In this document: piece after piece, positions 10,318-21,728 of the stretch
Numbering within the stretch: the first letter of the stretch is position 1
Layout: every line of letters starts with the position of its first letter
From: Chrysophaeum taylorii
Taxonomy: Eukaryota; Sar; Pelagophyceae; Pelagomonadales; Pelagomonadaceae
Assembly (NCBI GenBank): GCA_029834535.1
Contig: JAQMWT010000055.1
Coordinates: forward strand, 280,177-344,176
Length of the DNA stretch: 64,000 nucleotides
Direction: 5' to 3'
The notes under the pieces: model-generated
Database searches by the model: none
What the model was told of the DNA's origin: nothing
Seen by the model: the letters and a program-made list of their open reading frames with translations, nothing else
Made by a program: the position numbers and the translations under genes

Positions 10318-12015
10318 ATGGGTGGCGTCGCCGCGGCGGCCGCGTGCGTCGAGCGGTTGCGGTGGGCGAACCTGTCCGGGGTCGAGGAACCGAACGGCCT
10401 GGTGCTGCCCTCCACTTGGCCCCCCCGCAGCAAGGAGCGATGGTGGGAGTTCGCGGCGAGGCACGAACCGTTTTTGAGGAAGAACGAATCATCGAGACCT
10501 CGCGCTTCGACGGTGCTCGTGGACGTCGGGCGGCAGCTGTTTGTGGACGACTTTGTGGTGGAGCCGGGCCGGTTCGCGCGACGGTGGTTCCGCGCCAAGT
10601 GGGCCGCCACGGCCGTGTTGTGGCCCGACCGCGACTTCGAGACGGGATGGCGGGGTGCGAAGACGGCGCGGCCCTTCGGGGGCGGCGCGACCGTCGATCG
10701 AGGCGGGCGCGTGATTTTGTGGTATCGATGCGGGTGGCGCGGACGAAGCGGCAAGACGTGCGCAGCCGTTTCCGGCGACGGTCTCGCGTTCCGTAAGGTC
10801 GGCGTCGTCCTGGAAACGAGGCACGTCGAGGCCTTCGAAGTCGCGTACGACCTCGCAGCGCGCCAGCACGTCGCGCTCCGCATGGAGTTCATGACGCGCG
10901 GCACGCGCTACGGGCCATACGCATCCTACGTTTCGAAGGACGGTCTCTCGTGGCGCCGGCGCGACGTTTTGCCGCTTCCAAAAGGTTACCCCCTCGCGGA
11001 CCGGTCGACCTTCTTTCTCAATCCGCTCCGTCGCGCCCCCGTCTGGATTTTCTCCCTCCGCGAGAATCTGTGCCTCGGCGGCCCCTCCGGACACATGAGG
11101 GTTAGGCGATACGCCGAGCTGTCGTCGTCGTCGTCGTCTCGCGGCCGCCGCCTCGCGCCCTATCTCCGATCTTATTTCCAGTGTCGCGGGGTCGAGGCCC
11201 CCAACGAACCGGTCCCGTGGCTCGGCGTTGATAAAGCCGACTGCCCGGTTTCGGTGTGCGACCTCTACGCCGTCGACGGCATCGCCTACGAGAGCCTTTT
11301 GCTCCACGGCATCGCCGTTCTTCGCGGTCCAAACGCGTTCGGCGAACTCAAGAACAACTCCGTGCACATCGGCTTCTCGCGCGACGGCTTTCATGTCGAC
11401 CGAGCCCCCGGCCCCTTTTTGCCACCTTTCCACGGAGCCAGTAACTTCCAGCTCGCCTCGGGCTCGCCGATCGTCCGCGGCGACAAACTTCTTTTCTACG
11501 CGGGCTACGCGACCGATGCCTCGACGACTATTCCCGTGCACGCAAACTTCACGGAAAAGACTGGCCTCGCCGTGCTGCGGCGCGATGGCTTCGTCGCCCT
11601 CGAGCCCTTAAAGACCAAGCTCGCCGCGACCGTCACTACCCGTCCGCTCGCCTTCGCCAAGCCCAAGCACTACCTCTTCCTCAATCTCCGCCTCGCCGAC
11701 GATGCTTCCTTGAAAGTCGACTTCCTCGACGACGCCGCCGCGCCTCTCTGCGACCGCTCCACCGTTCTCATCATTAAAGGCCCACTCGACTCGACAAAGT
11801 TCCTCGTCCCGAACATTCCCGCCAACTTTGCCGAGCGATTCACGCGCCGCCGCTTCCGCCTCCGCTTCAAGCTTCTCCGACAACAACCGTCTTCCATCGC
11901 CCGTCTTTACGCCTTCTGGTTCTCCGAAGGCCCCCACGGCCGATCGGCCGGCTATCTTGGTGGGGGCGAGCTCCTCACGGGCCTCAGAGTCGACGATACC
12001 ACCGACAATAATTAA
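10318..12015 (+). CDS. Glycoside-hydrolase-like five-bladed beta-propeller protein
   Basis: About 565 residues from ATG 10318; the frame is open upstream, so a longer N-terminus is possible. Features: GRQLFVDDFVVE near the start, then propeller-like repeats (GGGATVDRGGRVILWYRC, ASYVSKDGLSWRRRDV, HIGFSRDGFHV, SGSPIVRGDKLLFYAGY), and a C-terminal module TRPLAFAKPKHYLFLNLRLADDASLKVDFLDD followed by FRLRFKLL..ARLYAFWF. This layout, with the 'LFVDD' start and the 'T+PL F.gk.LflN..a....l+VE.lD' end, is what I know from GH43/GH32-clan-like proteins of planctomycetes and related bacteria. Substrate unknown. No signal peptide is evident at this start. Intronless and bacterial in style, so ancient transfer is possible but unproven. 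Confidence 0.6.
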   Translation: MGGVAAAAACVERLRWANLSGVEEPNGLVLPSTWPPRSKERWWEFAARHEPFLRKNESSRPRASTVLVDVGRQLFVDDFVVEPGRFARRWFRAKWAATAVLWPDRDFETGWRGAKTARPFGGGATVDRGGRVILWYRCGWRGRSGKTCAAVSGDGLAFRKVGVVLETRHVEAFEVAYDLAARQHVALRMEFMTRGTRYGPYASYVSKDGLSWRRRDVLPLPKGYPLADRSTFFLNPLRRAPVWIFSLRENLCLGGPSGHMRVRRYAELSSSSSSRGRRLAPYLRSYFQCRGVEAPNEPVPWLGVDKADCPVSVCDLYAVDGIAYESLLLHGIAVLRGPNAFGELKNNSVHIGFSRDGFHVDRAPGPFLPPFHGASNFQLASGSPIVRGDKLLFYAGYATDASTTIPVHANFTEKTGLAVLRRDGFVALEPLKTKLAATVTTRPLAFAKPKHYLFLNLRLADDASLKVDFLDDAAAPLCDRSTVLIIKGPLDSTKFLVPNIPANFAERFTRRRFRLRFKLLRQQPSSIARLYAFWFSEGPHGRSAGYLGGGELLTGLRVDDTTDNN

Positions 12016-13642
12016 CCTTCATCATATGAGCGAGCGAACGCCGTCGGCGCGACTCGCTCAGGCTGTTCTTCTTCATCACATGTCTTCGAGTAGTATAGGA
12101 GGAGGACGAGAAGTCCAACAAGCAAAACGACGACAAAATTTTTTAATTGTAGCGCAGCGGCAAACGCGTCGGCGACGAACAAACCCTGTACGGTGTGGAC
12201 GCAGTGCGTCGTGCTATCTGACAACATTAATTAATTAATTAATTAATTCTTCTCGAGCTCGTTTCCAGCTGTTCGTTCGCTGAGGACGACGACGACCCGA
12301 ACTCGAGGACGACGACGACCCGAACTCGAGGACGACGACCCGAACTCGAGGACGGTCGTAAGACTCTTGTTGCTCAGACACCATCGTCGGGTCCAGGCAG
12401 CACGCCACGAGCCTCTCCGCGAAGACTCCGTTGGCGTGCGCTTCGATATCGCAAATTACCACGCTCACGTGGGCGTTGCCGACATTCCTCGTCATTCACT
12501 TAATTTGTCAAGACACTCGCAGCATCCCGGAGTCGGATGTTCGTCCGTCGTTCACGCGTTGTCTGCAAAGTCCGCAGCCCCTAAAAAGTTGAGACATTGC
12601 TTTCAGGCGGGCGTCGGGGATTGTTGGCTATGTCGCTCGCGGCGCTCGTTATGTTTGGGATTTTTTTTTCCCAGAGCATCTGACACCTCAAACTACACCA
12701 TATGCTCGACGTGGATGGTCGAAAGTCACGAGACCGAGGTTGGCGACATAGCGAGCGTGTCTGGCGGCACTGCGCGCAAGAAATGCAAACGGTACGCAGC
12801 GATGATGGTCTGAAACTCTCGTTGACACGACGACGGTAGTTTTTTACCTCGTGGCCGAGACGCGCGGAATGCATCTTCGTGATGACGCGGCGTTCTGTCC
12901 AAACGCTGAGACAAGTTTCTTTACCATGTCAGACTATGGGTGTTGCGTGGCGTGCGCACTCGCGGAAATCTCGACGCTGGGGTGGTATAAATGAGCACTG
13001 GTCCGTGTGGCTGAACAATATGGGATTTCACGCTTTCTTTCTCGAGTACGACCGCGTTATCCAATTCAATGATATGATTTGCGCGGCCATGTCGAGAGGC
13101 ATAAAGTTCCGACGGAGCCGCATCGACCTCAGCACTTTTGCTGCAACGCGACTGCCAGCGTCATCAAGACGCCCTCCTAATCTGAGCCCGCGAGCCACTT
13201 ACGGTAGGAGGCTTTTGCTGCGTGGATTGCGCGAACAAAAACGGGGCAGTCAAGTTGGTTGTAGTAAAAGTAGATCGCAGGCTCGGCTCGAGCAAAAGAA
13301 AGCTCCATCGTCCTTTTCGTTTGCGACGAAACGAGAGCCTGTCCTACGAGTTCCTAGGCTAATGTCTCGTTGGTTCCCGGGGACGTCGACGAAACTACAA
13401 CCCAAACAGCCAACGCCGCCCTTTCGTTCGTTCGTTCGTTCGTTCAAGAATGCCCTGGCGATCCTCCACGAGCAAGCACGCACAACAAGAAAGTTGTGCC
13501 TCCTCAAGGATATAATGCTGTGGGCTCACAATATTATCGTTGCCATGTACACCTGGAAAGAAATGAGTTCACACAACGCACCGCACTGATGGAAACTATA
13601 CGCAATAAGTCGCCAACACATTTTTCGTTTCAACCACCTCGA
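12016..13642. other. Gene-poor stretch, no gene recognised
   Basis: About 1.6 kb. A 71-codon minus ORF (12012-12227) has one strong hydrophobic helix (NFVVVLLVGLLVLLLYY) and could encode a small membrane protein. A plus ORF at 12879-13589 (236 codons) has a stretch that reads like protein (HWSVWLNNMGFHAFFLEYDRVIQF) but matches nothing I know. Also a (TTCG)n run near 13424-13445. I do not call a gene. Confidence 0.35.
12282..12352. repeat. Tandem repeat, ~23-bp unit, three copies
   Basis: Units start at 12282, 12305 and 12328 (GAGGACGACGACGACCCGAACTC, the third shortened by one triplet), with a truncated fourth. An (AATT)n run precedes it at about 12228-12247. Confidence 0.9.
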
Positions 13643-14833
13643 CTACCATTCCCAAATGCCTCCCTTTCGGTTCAGGAAGACGGACCTGTTGGGTGCCTTT
13701 TTGTTGCGGAGATAGTATATTCCGGCGACAAAGCCCGAATCGAGACCTCGGGCGCAGTTCCGGCACGTCGCGCGGCGCGAGCCGAGACACATGACGAGAG
13801 TGGGCGCGTCGGCGCAGACTTCCTGGGCCAACAGGCTTCGGAGGCCGTCGTCATCAAACGAGTGCGCAACCTGCTCGTCGAAAGCGCGTGACGCGCGATC
13901 GCTCGCAAGCTCCGACGTCAGGACGTCGAGGGCGCGAGTAAACGCGTCGCTCGGCAGATGATATGTCGTGCTTGTGTTGGGTTTGAGATCGGTGACCAGG
14001 AGAACTGGCGCTCGAGGGACACCCTCGCGGTGGCGCGCGGTGGCCGCGGCGCGCGCGAGAGCGCGCGCGCAGTCGACGACGTTCTCTCGAGTCGCTTTGA
14101 GTTCGGAGCGCCACTGCACACAAGTGAAGGGTCGCTTGAATTCGTCGAGAAGGGCCCGCGCGCGTGCGGCGACGGCGCCGGATCGCTCGAATTTCAGGTT
14201 GCCGAAGCACGGCCGAACCGAGCAGGCACCGCGGCTGAGATCGAACGTAGACACCGATCGAAACCAACCCGCGACGTAGAGGACCTTGGCGGTCGACTCG
14301 AAATCTGGCGACGGATTTGCCCGATGGACGCCCGGCGCTCGGGTCAGACCCGCGAAGTGCGGCGTGTGGAAGGACGCGGTCTCGCCCTCGCGCCCGAGCC
14401 GGCGCCACGCGACCCAAGAGATAACGGGTACGACGCGACAAAGCGGCTCGAGGTCCCAGTACGCCGAAAGGCCTAACTTACGCTTCGACGAGCACTTTGT
14501 TTTTGGTCGCGCAACCTCGTACGGCAACACCCCTTTGACTACGATCTCGCCAGCCTCTCTCGCCGTCTCGAACGGCGACACGACGCGCCCTTCGCACATC
14601 GCAGGCTCTACGAGTGTGCGGTTCGACTCGACAGCCCACTGGGCCGCCTCGGCGATCATCGCCACGTTCTTGTTCATACCTTCGCGTGCATGCACGACCA
14701 CCAGAAACCGTTCGCCCTTCTTCGGTCGCCGGAGACACCGCGGACTCGGCTCCCAATCCCGCAGCTTGGAGACTGCGCCGGATACCAGACGCAGCCACCA
14801 CGTCGCGACGGTCCATCGCATCACAGGAGGCAT
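13643..14833 (-). CDS. Type II membrane protein, O-fucosyltransferase-like
   Basis: About 396 residues from the ATG at 14833 (MPPVMRWTVATWWLRLVSGAVSKL); the frame is open upstream to 14989. After a short N-terminal hydrophobic region come KGERFLVVVHAREGMNKNVAMIAEAAQWAVESNRTLVEP, then FTCVQWRSELKATRENVVDCARAL, PVLLVTDLKPNTSTTYH and CADAPTLVMCLGS. This is the style of GDP-fucose protein O-fucosyltransferase-like glycosyltransferases: an N-terminal 'G..N....A...A......RTLV.P' and a C-terminal 'VQWR.E' strand followed by 'LVTD'. Predicted to act in the Golgi. Acceptor unknown. Fair confidence in the fold, low in the exact activity. Confidence 0.5.
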   Translation of the reverse strand: MPPVMRWTVATWWLRLVSGAVSKLRDWEPSPRCLRRPKKGERFLVVVHAREGMNKNVAMIAEAAQWAVESNRTLVEPAMCEGRVVSPFETAREAGEIVVKGVLPYEVARPKTKCSSKRKLGLSAYWDLEPLCRVVPVISWVAWRRLGREGETASFHTPHFAGLTRAPGVHRANPSPDFESTAKVLYVAGWFRSVSTFDLSRGACSVRPCFGNLKFERSGAVAARARALLDEFKRPFTCVQWRSELKATRENVVDCARALARAAATARHREGVPRAPVLLVTDLKPNTSTTYHLPSDAFTRALDVLTSELASDRASRAFDEQVAHSFDDDGLRSLLAQEVCADAPTLVMCLGSRRATCRNCARGLDSGFVAGIYYLRNKKAPNRSVFLNRKGGIWEW

Positions 14834-15554
14834 CGTGCCTCCCGCGCTCGCGACGGCCGCCGTTCCCACCGTTCCCACCACCACACCCCTCAAAAAGAAG
14901 AAAAGCGTAGAAATTTTGACTGTTGACTGGAGGTTAGTAATAAGCTTGAGATTACGTCCACCGCGGGGAGGAGGCAGCAGCCACCACACGCAGTATGTTC
15001 GAAAATCACATGGAAGGACGCGAAACGGAGACCTCGGGGGGGTTCGAACGGCGGCTCGCGTTCGTTCTCAGCGCGCTGAGGACTTTATTGACGTTCTTTC
15101 CCACGCTTGCCGAGAATGCCCGAACGAAAAAGAACACAAGCTATAACATCGGGGCGATGTAACAATACACGAACGGAATATGGGCATCATAGAAATGCAC
15201 GCGAGGGGTTCGGCGCACACGCTTGGTGCGCGCGTTCACACGTCGGTACGACGACGAGATAGAAGAAAGTATTCGCCTCTATTTTGATTTGAGTGCGTGC
15301 TGCCTCCAGAACACTATTGGTATAAATAATATTCGAACCGCAATTTACGTAGGAACAACAAGGCTGGTGTGTGGTCGAATAGATGGTACAACAGAAAGAA
15401 ACACAAATGCTCTTTTGGTTGCGTTTCGGCGTGATTGCTTGGCTTCCAAGGGACGAAGGCAGTGGCATTCATCACGTGCGCGTAGGCCCGCTGGTCTCCT
15501 GGGATGTGCGCGGCGAGTTCGATGTCGTGGAGGAGACGGGGCGTTGATTTTCTT
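14834..15554. other. Intergenic stretch, no gene recognised
   Basis: About 720 bp between the start of the fucosyltransferase-like gene and the 3' end of the oxygenase-like gene. No coding-looking ORF or repeat seen. Confidence 0.5.
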
Positions 15555-16247
15555 CTAGTTGACAGCGAGAGGGAGCGGGGGCTGGACCGCGGCGTCGGCG
15601 AGGGGGCGTCGGTCGTCCTCGTTAGGTTCGCGGAAGGTAACCGAGAGGGCGAAGCAGTTCTCAAGTGCCGGACGGAGCTGGTACTTGACGGCTGCGGCCC
15701 AAAAGACGACGAGGGTGCCGGCTTTTGGTGGCACGTCGAAGTGCTTGAGCTTGTGGTGGCCGGGGCGAGAGATACGGAGTTCGCCGCCGTGCGTCCAGTT
15801 GGCAGAGTTGAGATAGACAACCGCCGAAAGGACGCGGGAGTCGTTGGGTGGGGCGCCGGAGTGGGCGCCGCCCTTGCGGCGCGACACGAGAGCAGGCGCG
15901 TCGGCGTCGAGGAGTTTTGTCTGGAAGCGCTCGTGGGCGGCGCGGACGGAACCGAACGGCGATCGGGACTCGGCGCTCGCGAGCGCGATACCGAGGTCGA
16001 CACCGAGGCCCCGCAGCTCGGTCGCCGCCTTGCCAAGCTCGCCGTCCCCCGGGTCGATCTTGGATATGCCGGCACCCGTCCCGGCCATGAGCCAATCCAG
16101 AGTGCCCGCTTGCGCGCGGAGGACGTCGACCCGAGCCTGCGACCAGAACCCGGGAACTACGGCATAGCCCCAACGGCAGAGCGCATTGCTGACGTCGCTG
16201 ACGATGTCCTCCTCCCGCATCTGCGCCGCTTGAACCATCACGATCAA
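15555..16247 (-). CDS. 2OG-Fe(II) oxygenase / prolyl 4-hydroxylase-like protein, probably lacking metal ligands
   Basis: 230 residues. The fold signature is clear: WGYAVVPGFW near the start, RVLSAVVYLNSANWTHGGELRI, then PKAGTLVVFWAAAVKYQLRPALENCFALSVTFREP, the family's 'aGrlvlFws....HeV.pa...r.altvwf'. The distal metal histidine of that motif is replaced (VKYQL where H-E-V is expected), and I find no HxD pair before the YLN strand. It may therefore be a non-catalytic relative. A GTGAGT...GGCGCAG segment (about 16221-16276) suggests a 5' intron ending just before MREEDIV, so the start could be 16220. Confidence 0.65.
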   Translation of the reverse strand: MIVMVQAAQMREEDIVSDVSNALCRWGYAVVPGFWSQARVDVLRAQAGTLDWLMAGTGAGISKIDPGDGELGKAATELRGLGVDLGIALASAESRSPFGSVRAAHERFQTKLLDADAPALVSRRKGGAHSGAPPNDSRVLSAVVYLNSANWTHGGELRISRPGHHKLKHFDVPPKAGTLVVFWAAAVKYQLRPALENCFALSVTFREPNEDDRRPLADAAVQPPLPLAVN

Positions 16248-16444
16248 GCGAGTTGCTCAGGTTGTCGAGACTCACCACTCCTTCCTTTAAGATACCGTAA
16301 TGTCGACAGCAGCTTCAAAATCTGACTGGCCTCCAAATCTTCGGAAGGTCAAGGTGACGTAGACGTTTGACACCAGGTCGCGCAATGTCGAGATTTTCTG
16401 GAGGATCAGCCACGACCCGAAATTACGATATTACACTCCAGAAT

Positions 16445-16541
16445 TGTGAGGAAGCTATGACACTTACCCCTGCACCACCGTATCCAGTATCCCTACGTCA
16501 TTCGCTTATCGCTAGAGTAACGCCCCATTCCAGTTGTCACA
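16445..16541 (+). repeat. 5' LTR of the Copia element (97 bp)
   Basis: Starts TG and ends CA, preceded by AGAAT. It matches the split 3' LTR: the left two thirds align to 21723-21795 and the right third (CTAGAGTAACGCCCCATTCC...GTCACA) to 22952-22981. It is short for a Copia LTR. Confidence 0.9.
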
Positions 16542-16558
16542 TGGTAACCAGGTGCTCG
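16542..16558 (+). other. Primer-binding site of the Copia element
   Basis: TGGTAACCAGGTGCTCG lies immediately after the CA end of the 5' LTR. It resembles the TGGTATCAGAGC-type site complementary to initiator Met-tRNA, though not exactly. Confidence 0.6.
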
Positions 16559-16786
16559 TCGACGACGACCTGAGCTTGCTTCGCGGCGATTTCTTCTCGG
16601 CATCAGTTCATTGCTACGTGTTCAGTTCGTTCTCGTCGGCGACAAGCTTGATGGTCACTCTCCGCCGACCGACCTTTCGGCGCTCCTCGTCGACAGGCCC
16701 GTGATTCCGGACTGGCTCCTGTCGGTCCGGCCTGGCTCCCATGCTCGGGAGAGGTCTGAAGTTAGTTAGTTAGTTAGTTAGTTATC

Positions 16787-19700
16787 ATGTCCTCGATCGA
16801 AATTAAAGATAGTAAGCTTTCGCAAAAACTTGATGCCGTCAGCGGTGAGCGACATCTTTCCCACCAATGGACACGTCGTCTTGAGAACATGATCATCTCC
16901 ACCGGCGATCACATTCTCTTGACCAACAATACTTGGACTAGCATCTCAGCATCTGGCTGCTCTGAAGAAGAATTTCGCGTCAAGCAACAACGATGGTACT
17001 ATGCCCTCTTCATGGCACTCCCGATGCATGATACTGATCGTGCGGATATCCGTGAAAACCGCGATATTCATACTTCACGCGGCTTTACAGGCGCATTACC
17101 GATGTCTACGTGGGCCACGGGGACCGCGTAGCTCAATCTGCCATTGCTTCCCTGCATTCACTCGTGTGCAACAATATTGATGATCTTGAGAACCTTCTTA
17201 ACAAGTTCATCACCGGAGTTCAAATTGCTCGGCATCATCAAGATTTCCCTGACGGTCTTGCGTTGCAATTGCTTCAAACCAAAATTCCAGATTCCATCTT
17301 GTCTAAGGATCTCATTGCGCTTGATCCTAAACTGCGCACATATGATGGTTTCGTTCATCGCCTCAATTGCAAAAAAAGTCTTCGATTATCTCCTGACCAA
17401 GTCTCCGCTTGTCAACGTTGCTATACGTGAGGGCCCCCTCCATCGCGCTCGTGGTTCTCATCATCGCTCTAATGATTCCAATCCTATCTGTGACTTTCGT
17501 GGTGGCAGCAACCATCCAACTGCTCAATGCTTCCATCGCCTCCGTGGTCTGTTCTTCCATCCGCGTTCCCGCCCCCGCCCACCTTTCCGTTCCAGGCCTC
17601 AGCCTCCATTACCGTGGCTCTTTTAATCCCAAGCGCCCACGCGCTACTGACCTTTGTCACTTTTGTGGCATTCCTGGTCATTACAAGAAAGATTGTCGCA
17701 AGCGCCAGTGCTACTTACTCTCCCAAGCCACACCCTGCCCTCTCCCACATCCCCAATACCCACCTCGCCCAAATCCACCATTCTACCAAAACTACCTCTC
17801 CGCCCCCATACCACTCTTGCCTCCCTCTCAACCCTCTCCGCCGCTTCTTGCGTTGCCACCCTCCACCACACCCACTGTCCCGCCTTCCAAAGCCATGTCT
17901 CCCCCTCCCGACCCACCTTTCACTGCACCCACCTATCCGTTTTCCACCTTCCACCTCTTTTCCATCTCCCCAACCATTCACCAAGTCTTGTCTTCAACCA
18001 ACTCACTCAACGCTCTGCTCACCGCCCGTGAGCCCGACTATCTTCACTCCAACAACCTTCGCCTTGTTGTCTACGATACGGGTACCAACGTCAATCTCTT
18101 CAATTCCCCTTCTGGATTTACGGACCTCGACAACACTCAACAGCACTCAATCGACGCTGCTATTGGCACTGGCTCTGTTTCTGGCTCTGGCACTGCTCAC
18201 TTAACGTTCCCTTCTATTGGTCCTCTCGACAATCGTGGTCTTCCTTCCCCAGCACCCACTCTTTCCGCCCCTCATGGCATCCATATCGCATTCCCGCATA
18301 CTCTCATCTCTCCTGGCCTTGGTGACAAACGGATTCTTTCTGACCATGCCCTTGAGCAGGCTGGTTACGATTGTCATACGATCCAGGATGTTGGCCCTAC
18401 TCATCCTCAACGAATCTTACGTCACCGCCAGACGCATCATGTCATTCCTCTGCTCCGTCGCAGTGGTCTCCTATTGATCGTCGGTTGGATCGGCAATACA
18501 ACCGCTGCACCCTACGCGGACTTTGTTTCCCCGTTTGTGGCATTTTCTTCTTGCCCTCGCCTACACGATCCTTGCGCCTTTCCCGTTGTGTCTCAACGCA
18601 CCCAACTTACCTTCGACCTTTGGCATGCTCGTCTTGGTCATTATAGTCCCTCTTATATCCGACGTTTGTCTTCTCTCGCTGTCGGTGCACCGCTCTTCCC
18701 AAGTTCCGCGTCTCTTTCTTTTTGTCCTGCTTGTGCTTTGGGTAAAATGCATGCTGCGCATGTTGGCCATCGTAAAACACGTGACTAAGCTCCCAGCTTT
18801 CTTCCTGAAAACAAACTTTTGAAACGCCCACGTGCCGTTGCGCCCTATCTTATTATCCACGCTGATCTTATGTGTACCGGTGTCCCTTCTTTCATTTACC
18901 AAGACCATGCCATACTTACGTTTGTCGATGATCATACGCGCCGCCGCACGCGTTATTTTGCTCCTCGACACGATGCACTCACGAACGCTCGTCAACTCGA
19001 ACTTTTCCTGTGTACTGTGGTTCGACCCTTTGGCTATCGTATTGCCCTCATCTACGCAGATCGTGACCGCTCTCTTATGGGCCAATTCGAAACCTTCTGT
19101 CTGGGCAACAACATCGCCCTCAAACGGGCTCCTGCTGCTCAGCCCAAGACTTCACAGGCGCACGCTTTTTCTGGTGTTGTGGAACGCTCTCATCGCGCAT
19201 TTGCTGATATTACTCGCACTCTTTTGGTGCATGCGCACCGTCCACCTGGTTTTTGGCGTTGGGCCATGGAAACGGCTGACTTCATCTCCGAGCGCATGCC
19301 AAACGCCTCCAACCCTGGTTACATTACGCCATATGAAATGCTACACGAAACCTTGCCCCGCGTCGATTTTCTTCGTGTTTGGGGCTGTCCTGCTGCTATT
19401 CTTACTGGCGACAAATGGCCTACCAAAGCTATAACAGGTATCTTCATTGGATATCCCTCTGCAGGACCTGGTTACCGCATATTGCTTCAACGCTCTACCG
19501 GTCCCGTCATCCATACTTCTATCGATGTCGTTTTCGACGAGAATTCTGCTATGCGTAAGTCTCTGTCCTCCCAACCCCTTCCTCCTCCTCTTGTGGATTC
19601 TCGTTTCCCGGACTTATTTTATTATGACCCTCGTTTGTCTTCCGCTGTTGCTCCCTTGTCTCCTGTTTTTGATGCTCAGGAGCCGGCCTTATCGGGACTG

Positions 19701-21592
19701 ATCACCCCACAAACAATACCACAACCGTCAACGGACAATACGAAAAGTGTACCATTACGTCGAGCCAAACGGGGCCGACCGCGCAAAGTCGACCAAAGCG
19801 CATTACAAACCACTCAACCAACAAACTTTCATACTGGCGTTTGTCAACAACGCAATGTCGATTCTGTTTCCTCCTGTCACAATGTCGATTCTGTTTCCTC
19901 TGTCGCTTCTGTTTCCTCCTGTCACTCTTTGTATGTCTCTTATTCTAGCTTTCGTTTGTTAGTTCATTATGTCTTCCTTCCCCTTTGTCTAGCTAACACC
20001 CTTGTTGATCCCCATGCACATGTTTATTACTCTGCTTCCGAAGAAACCTCTCAGTATTCATACATTGACGACCCAAGTATTACTTCCACCCATTTACGCG
20101 AAGCTTTAGCTCAGACAAATCCTGAGCGTCCTGGCTGGTTGCAAGCCATCGCCAAAGAATATCATTCCCTTGGTCAGCTTGGTTGCTGGGATGTTGTTCG
20201 CGTTCCTTCGACTTTTTCTGGCAACATTTGTACCCTCAAGTGGATCCTCCGCAAGAAGTATGACTCTGGCCGCTTCAAATCGTACAAGGCTCGCCTCGTT
20301 GTCCGCGGTTACACCCAGGTTCACGGCGTTGATTATCACGACACCTACTCGCCGGTTGCTAACATCGTCACAATACGTGTCTTTCTAACCTTTGTCGCTG
20401 TTCATGACTGGGATTTGCACAAGTTGGATGTCAGCTCCGCTTTTATCCAAGCTCCCATTGACGAAGTCATCTATGTCTGGCCACCCGAAGGCTATGCTCC
20501 TCGCCAACTCACCGATGGTTCCAAGATCGTTTACAAGCTCCGTCGCTCTTGGTATGGTTGCAAACAAGCTTGTCGTAATTGGTGGCTTTATTCGGAACGC
20601 TCCCTTGTCAATGATTGTGGCTTCGTCCGCGGATCTGGTGACACTTGCAATTACAAGCTCGTGCTTAATTCTACCGTTGTCCTACGTCTCGTTCTTGTCG
20701 TTGATGATCTTCTTGTGGCGCACCCTCGTCATTGCCTTGGCCATTACCAAGCCTTCTTCCTCCGTTTCAGAACCTTCAATGACGTCAACGAGCTTGATCT
20801 CGCCACTTACGTTGGTCTCCGCATTACGCGTGATCGCGCAAGTCGCACGCTCGCTATCGACCAATCCCATGCTATCCGTGAAATCCTTACCGAACATCGC
20901 TTCATCAACAGTAAACCAGAACTGACTCCCGCTCCCAAAGGCCTTCATCTTTTCTGCGGCTGATTGTCCTGCACCTGGCTCTCCCGATCACGTCTTCATG
21001 GCCCGCATCCCTTTTCGTCGTATTGTTGCCTGTGTTTTATTTATTTCCGTCATGACTCGCCCTGATATCACTTGGTCCGTCAATCAGTGTGCGCGCTTTA
21101 CACAGAATCCTGGTAAACCCCACTGGCACGCTTTATCTCATACCCTCCGTTATCTCAATGGTTCTCAACATCTTGCCCTTGTTCTTGGTCGCGATTCTCC
21201 TCTTCGTCTTTGTGGTTATTCCGACTCTAGCTGGGCCGCTCGCTCTTTACGCCGCTACTGCTGAGCTCTCTTGGCTTCTCAAACTTTTTGATGACTTTGA
21301 CCTCCCCCGTTACACGGTACCAATGTATGTCGATAACAGCACCACCGTCACCCAAGTCCGTCTCCAATGTCTCACGCGGCGCACCCGCCATATTGATATT
21401 CGTTTTTACAGCACCGCCGAATATCATCGCAACCACATCATTCATCTCCAACACATTCCCCGCCTTGACAACCTTAGCGATATCTTCACCCGTAGTACGG
21501 AAGCCCCTCCTTTCCTCCGGCTTCGTGCTCGTTACCTCACCTTGACTTCGCCCGACATCTCCTGTCTCTTTCTGCCACAATGCCTTTCCTGA
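16787..21592 (+). pseudogene. Copia gag-pol, broken into several frames
   Basis: Gag starts at 16787 (MSSIEIKDSKLSQKL) but is broken near 17100-17430. Frame 17409-18788 holds a CCHC zinc knuckle (CHFCGIPGHYKKDC), a protease-like YDTGTNVN and the pre-integrase motif WHARLGHYSPSYIRRL. Frame 18819-20963 holds the integrase core (HADLMC, VDDHTRR, SGVVERSHRAF) and reverse transcriptase (KARLVVRGYTQVHGVDYHDTYSPVA, LDVSSAFIQAPI, LVVDDLLV). A TGA at 20961 and a further frame change near 21240 follow. The RNase H domain lacks about 45 residues between SDSSWAA and the ELSWLLKLF helix. Cannot make an intact polyprotein. Confidence 0.9.
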
Positions 21593-21624
21593 CGTCTTCC
21601 TTCAAGCTTCTCCTCTGTGAGCGT

Positions 21625-21728
21625 CTCACTTACCCCTTTTATCCTTTTATTTCTTTTCCAGCACCTGTGTGAGGACCTACCTCACTTACCCCTTTTTCCT
21701 TTTCTTTCTTTTCCAGCACCTGTGTGAG
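21625..21728 (+). repeat. Tandem duplication before the 3' LTR
   Basis: Two near-identical ~50-bp units (ctcACTTACCCCTTTT...TTTCTTTTCCAGCACCTGTGTGAGGA) stand directly before and into the 3' LTR start. It looks like slippage at the LTR junction. Confidence 0.8.

Noticed and set aside
10489-11541. 350-codon minus ORF opposite the glycosidase-like gene
   Set aside because: Antisense shadow; no recognisable motif.
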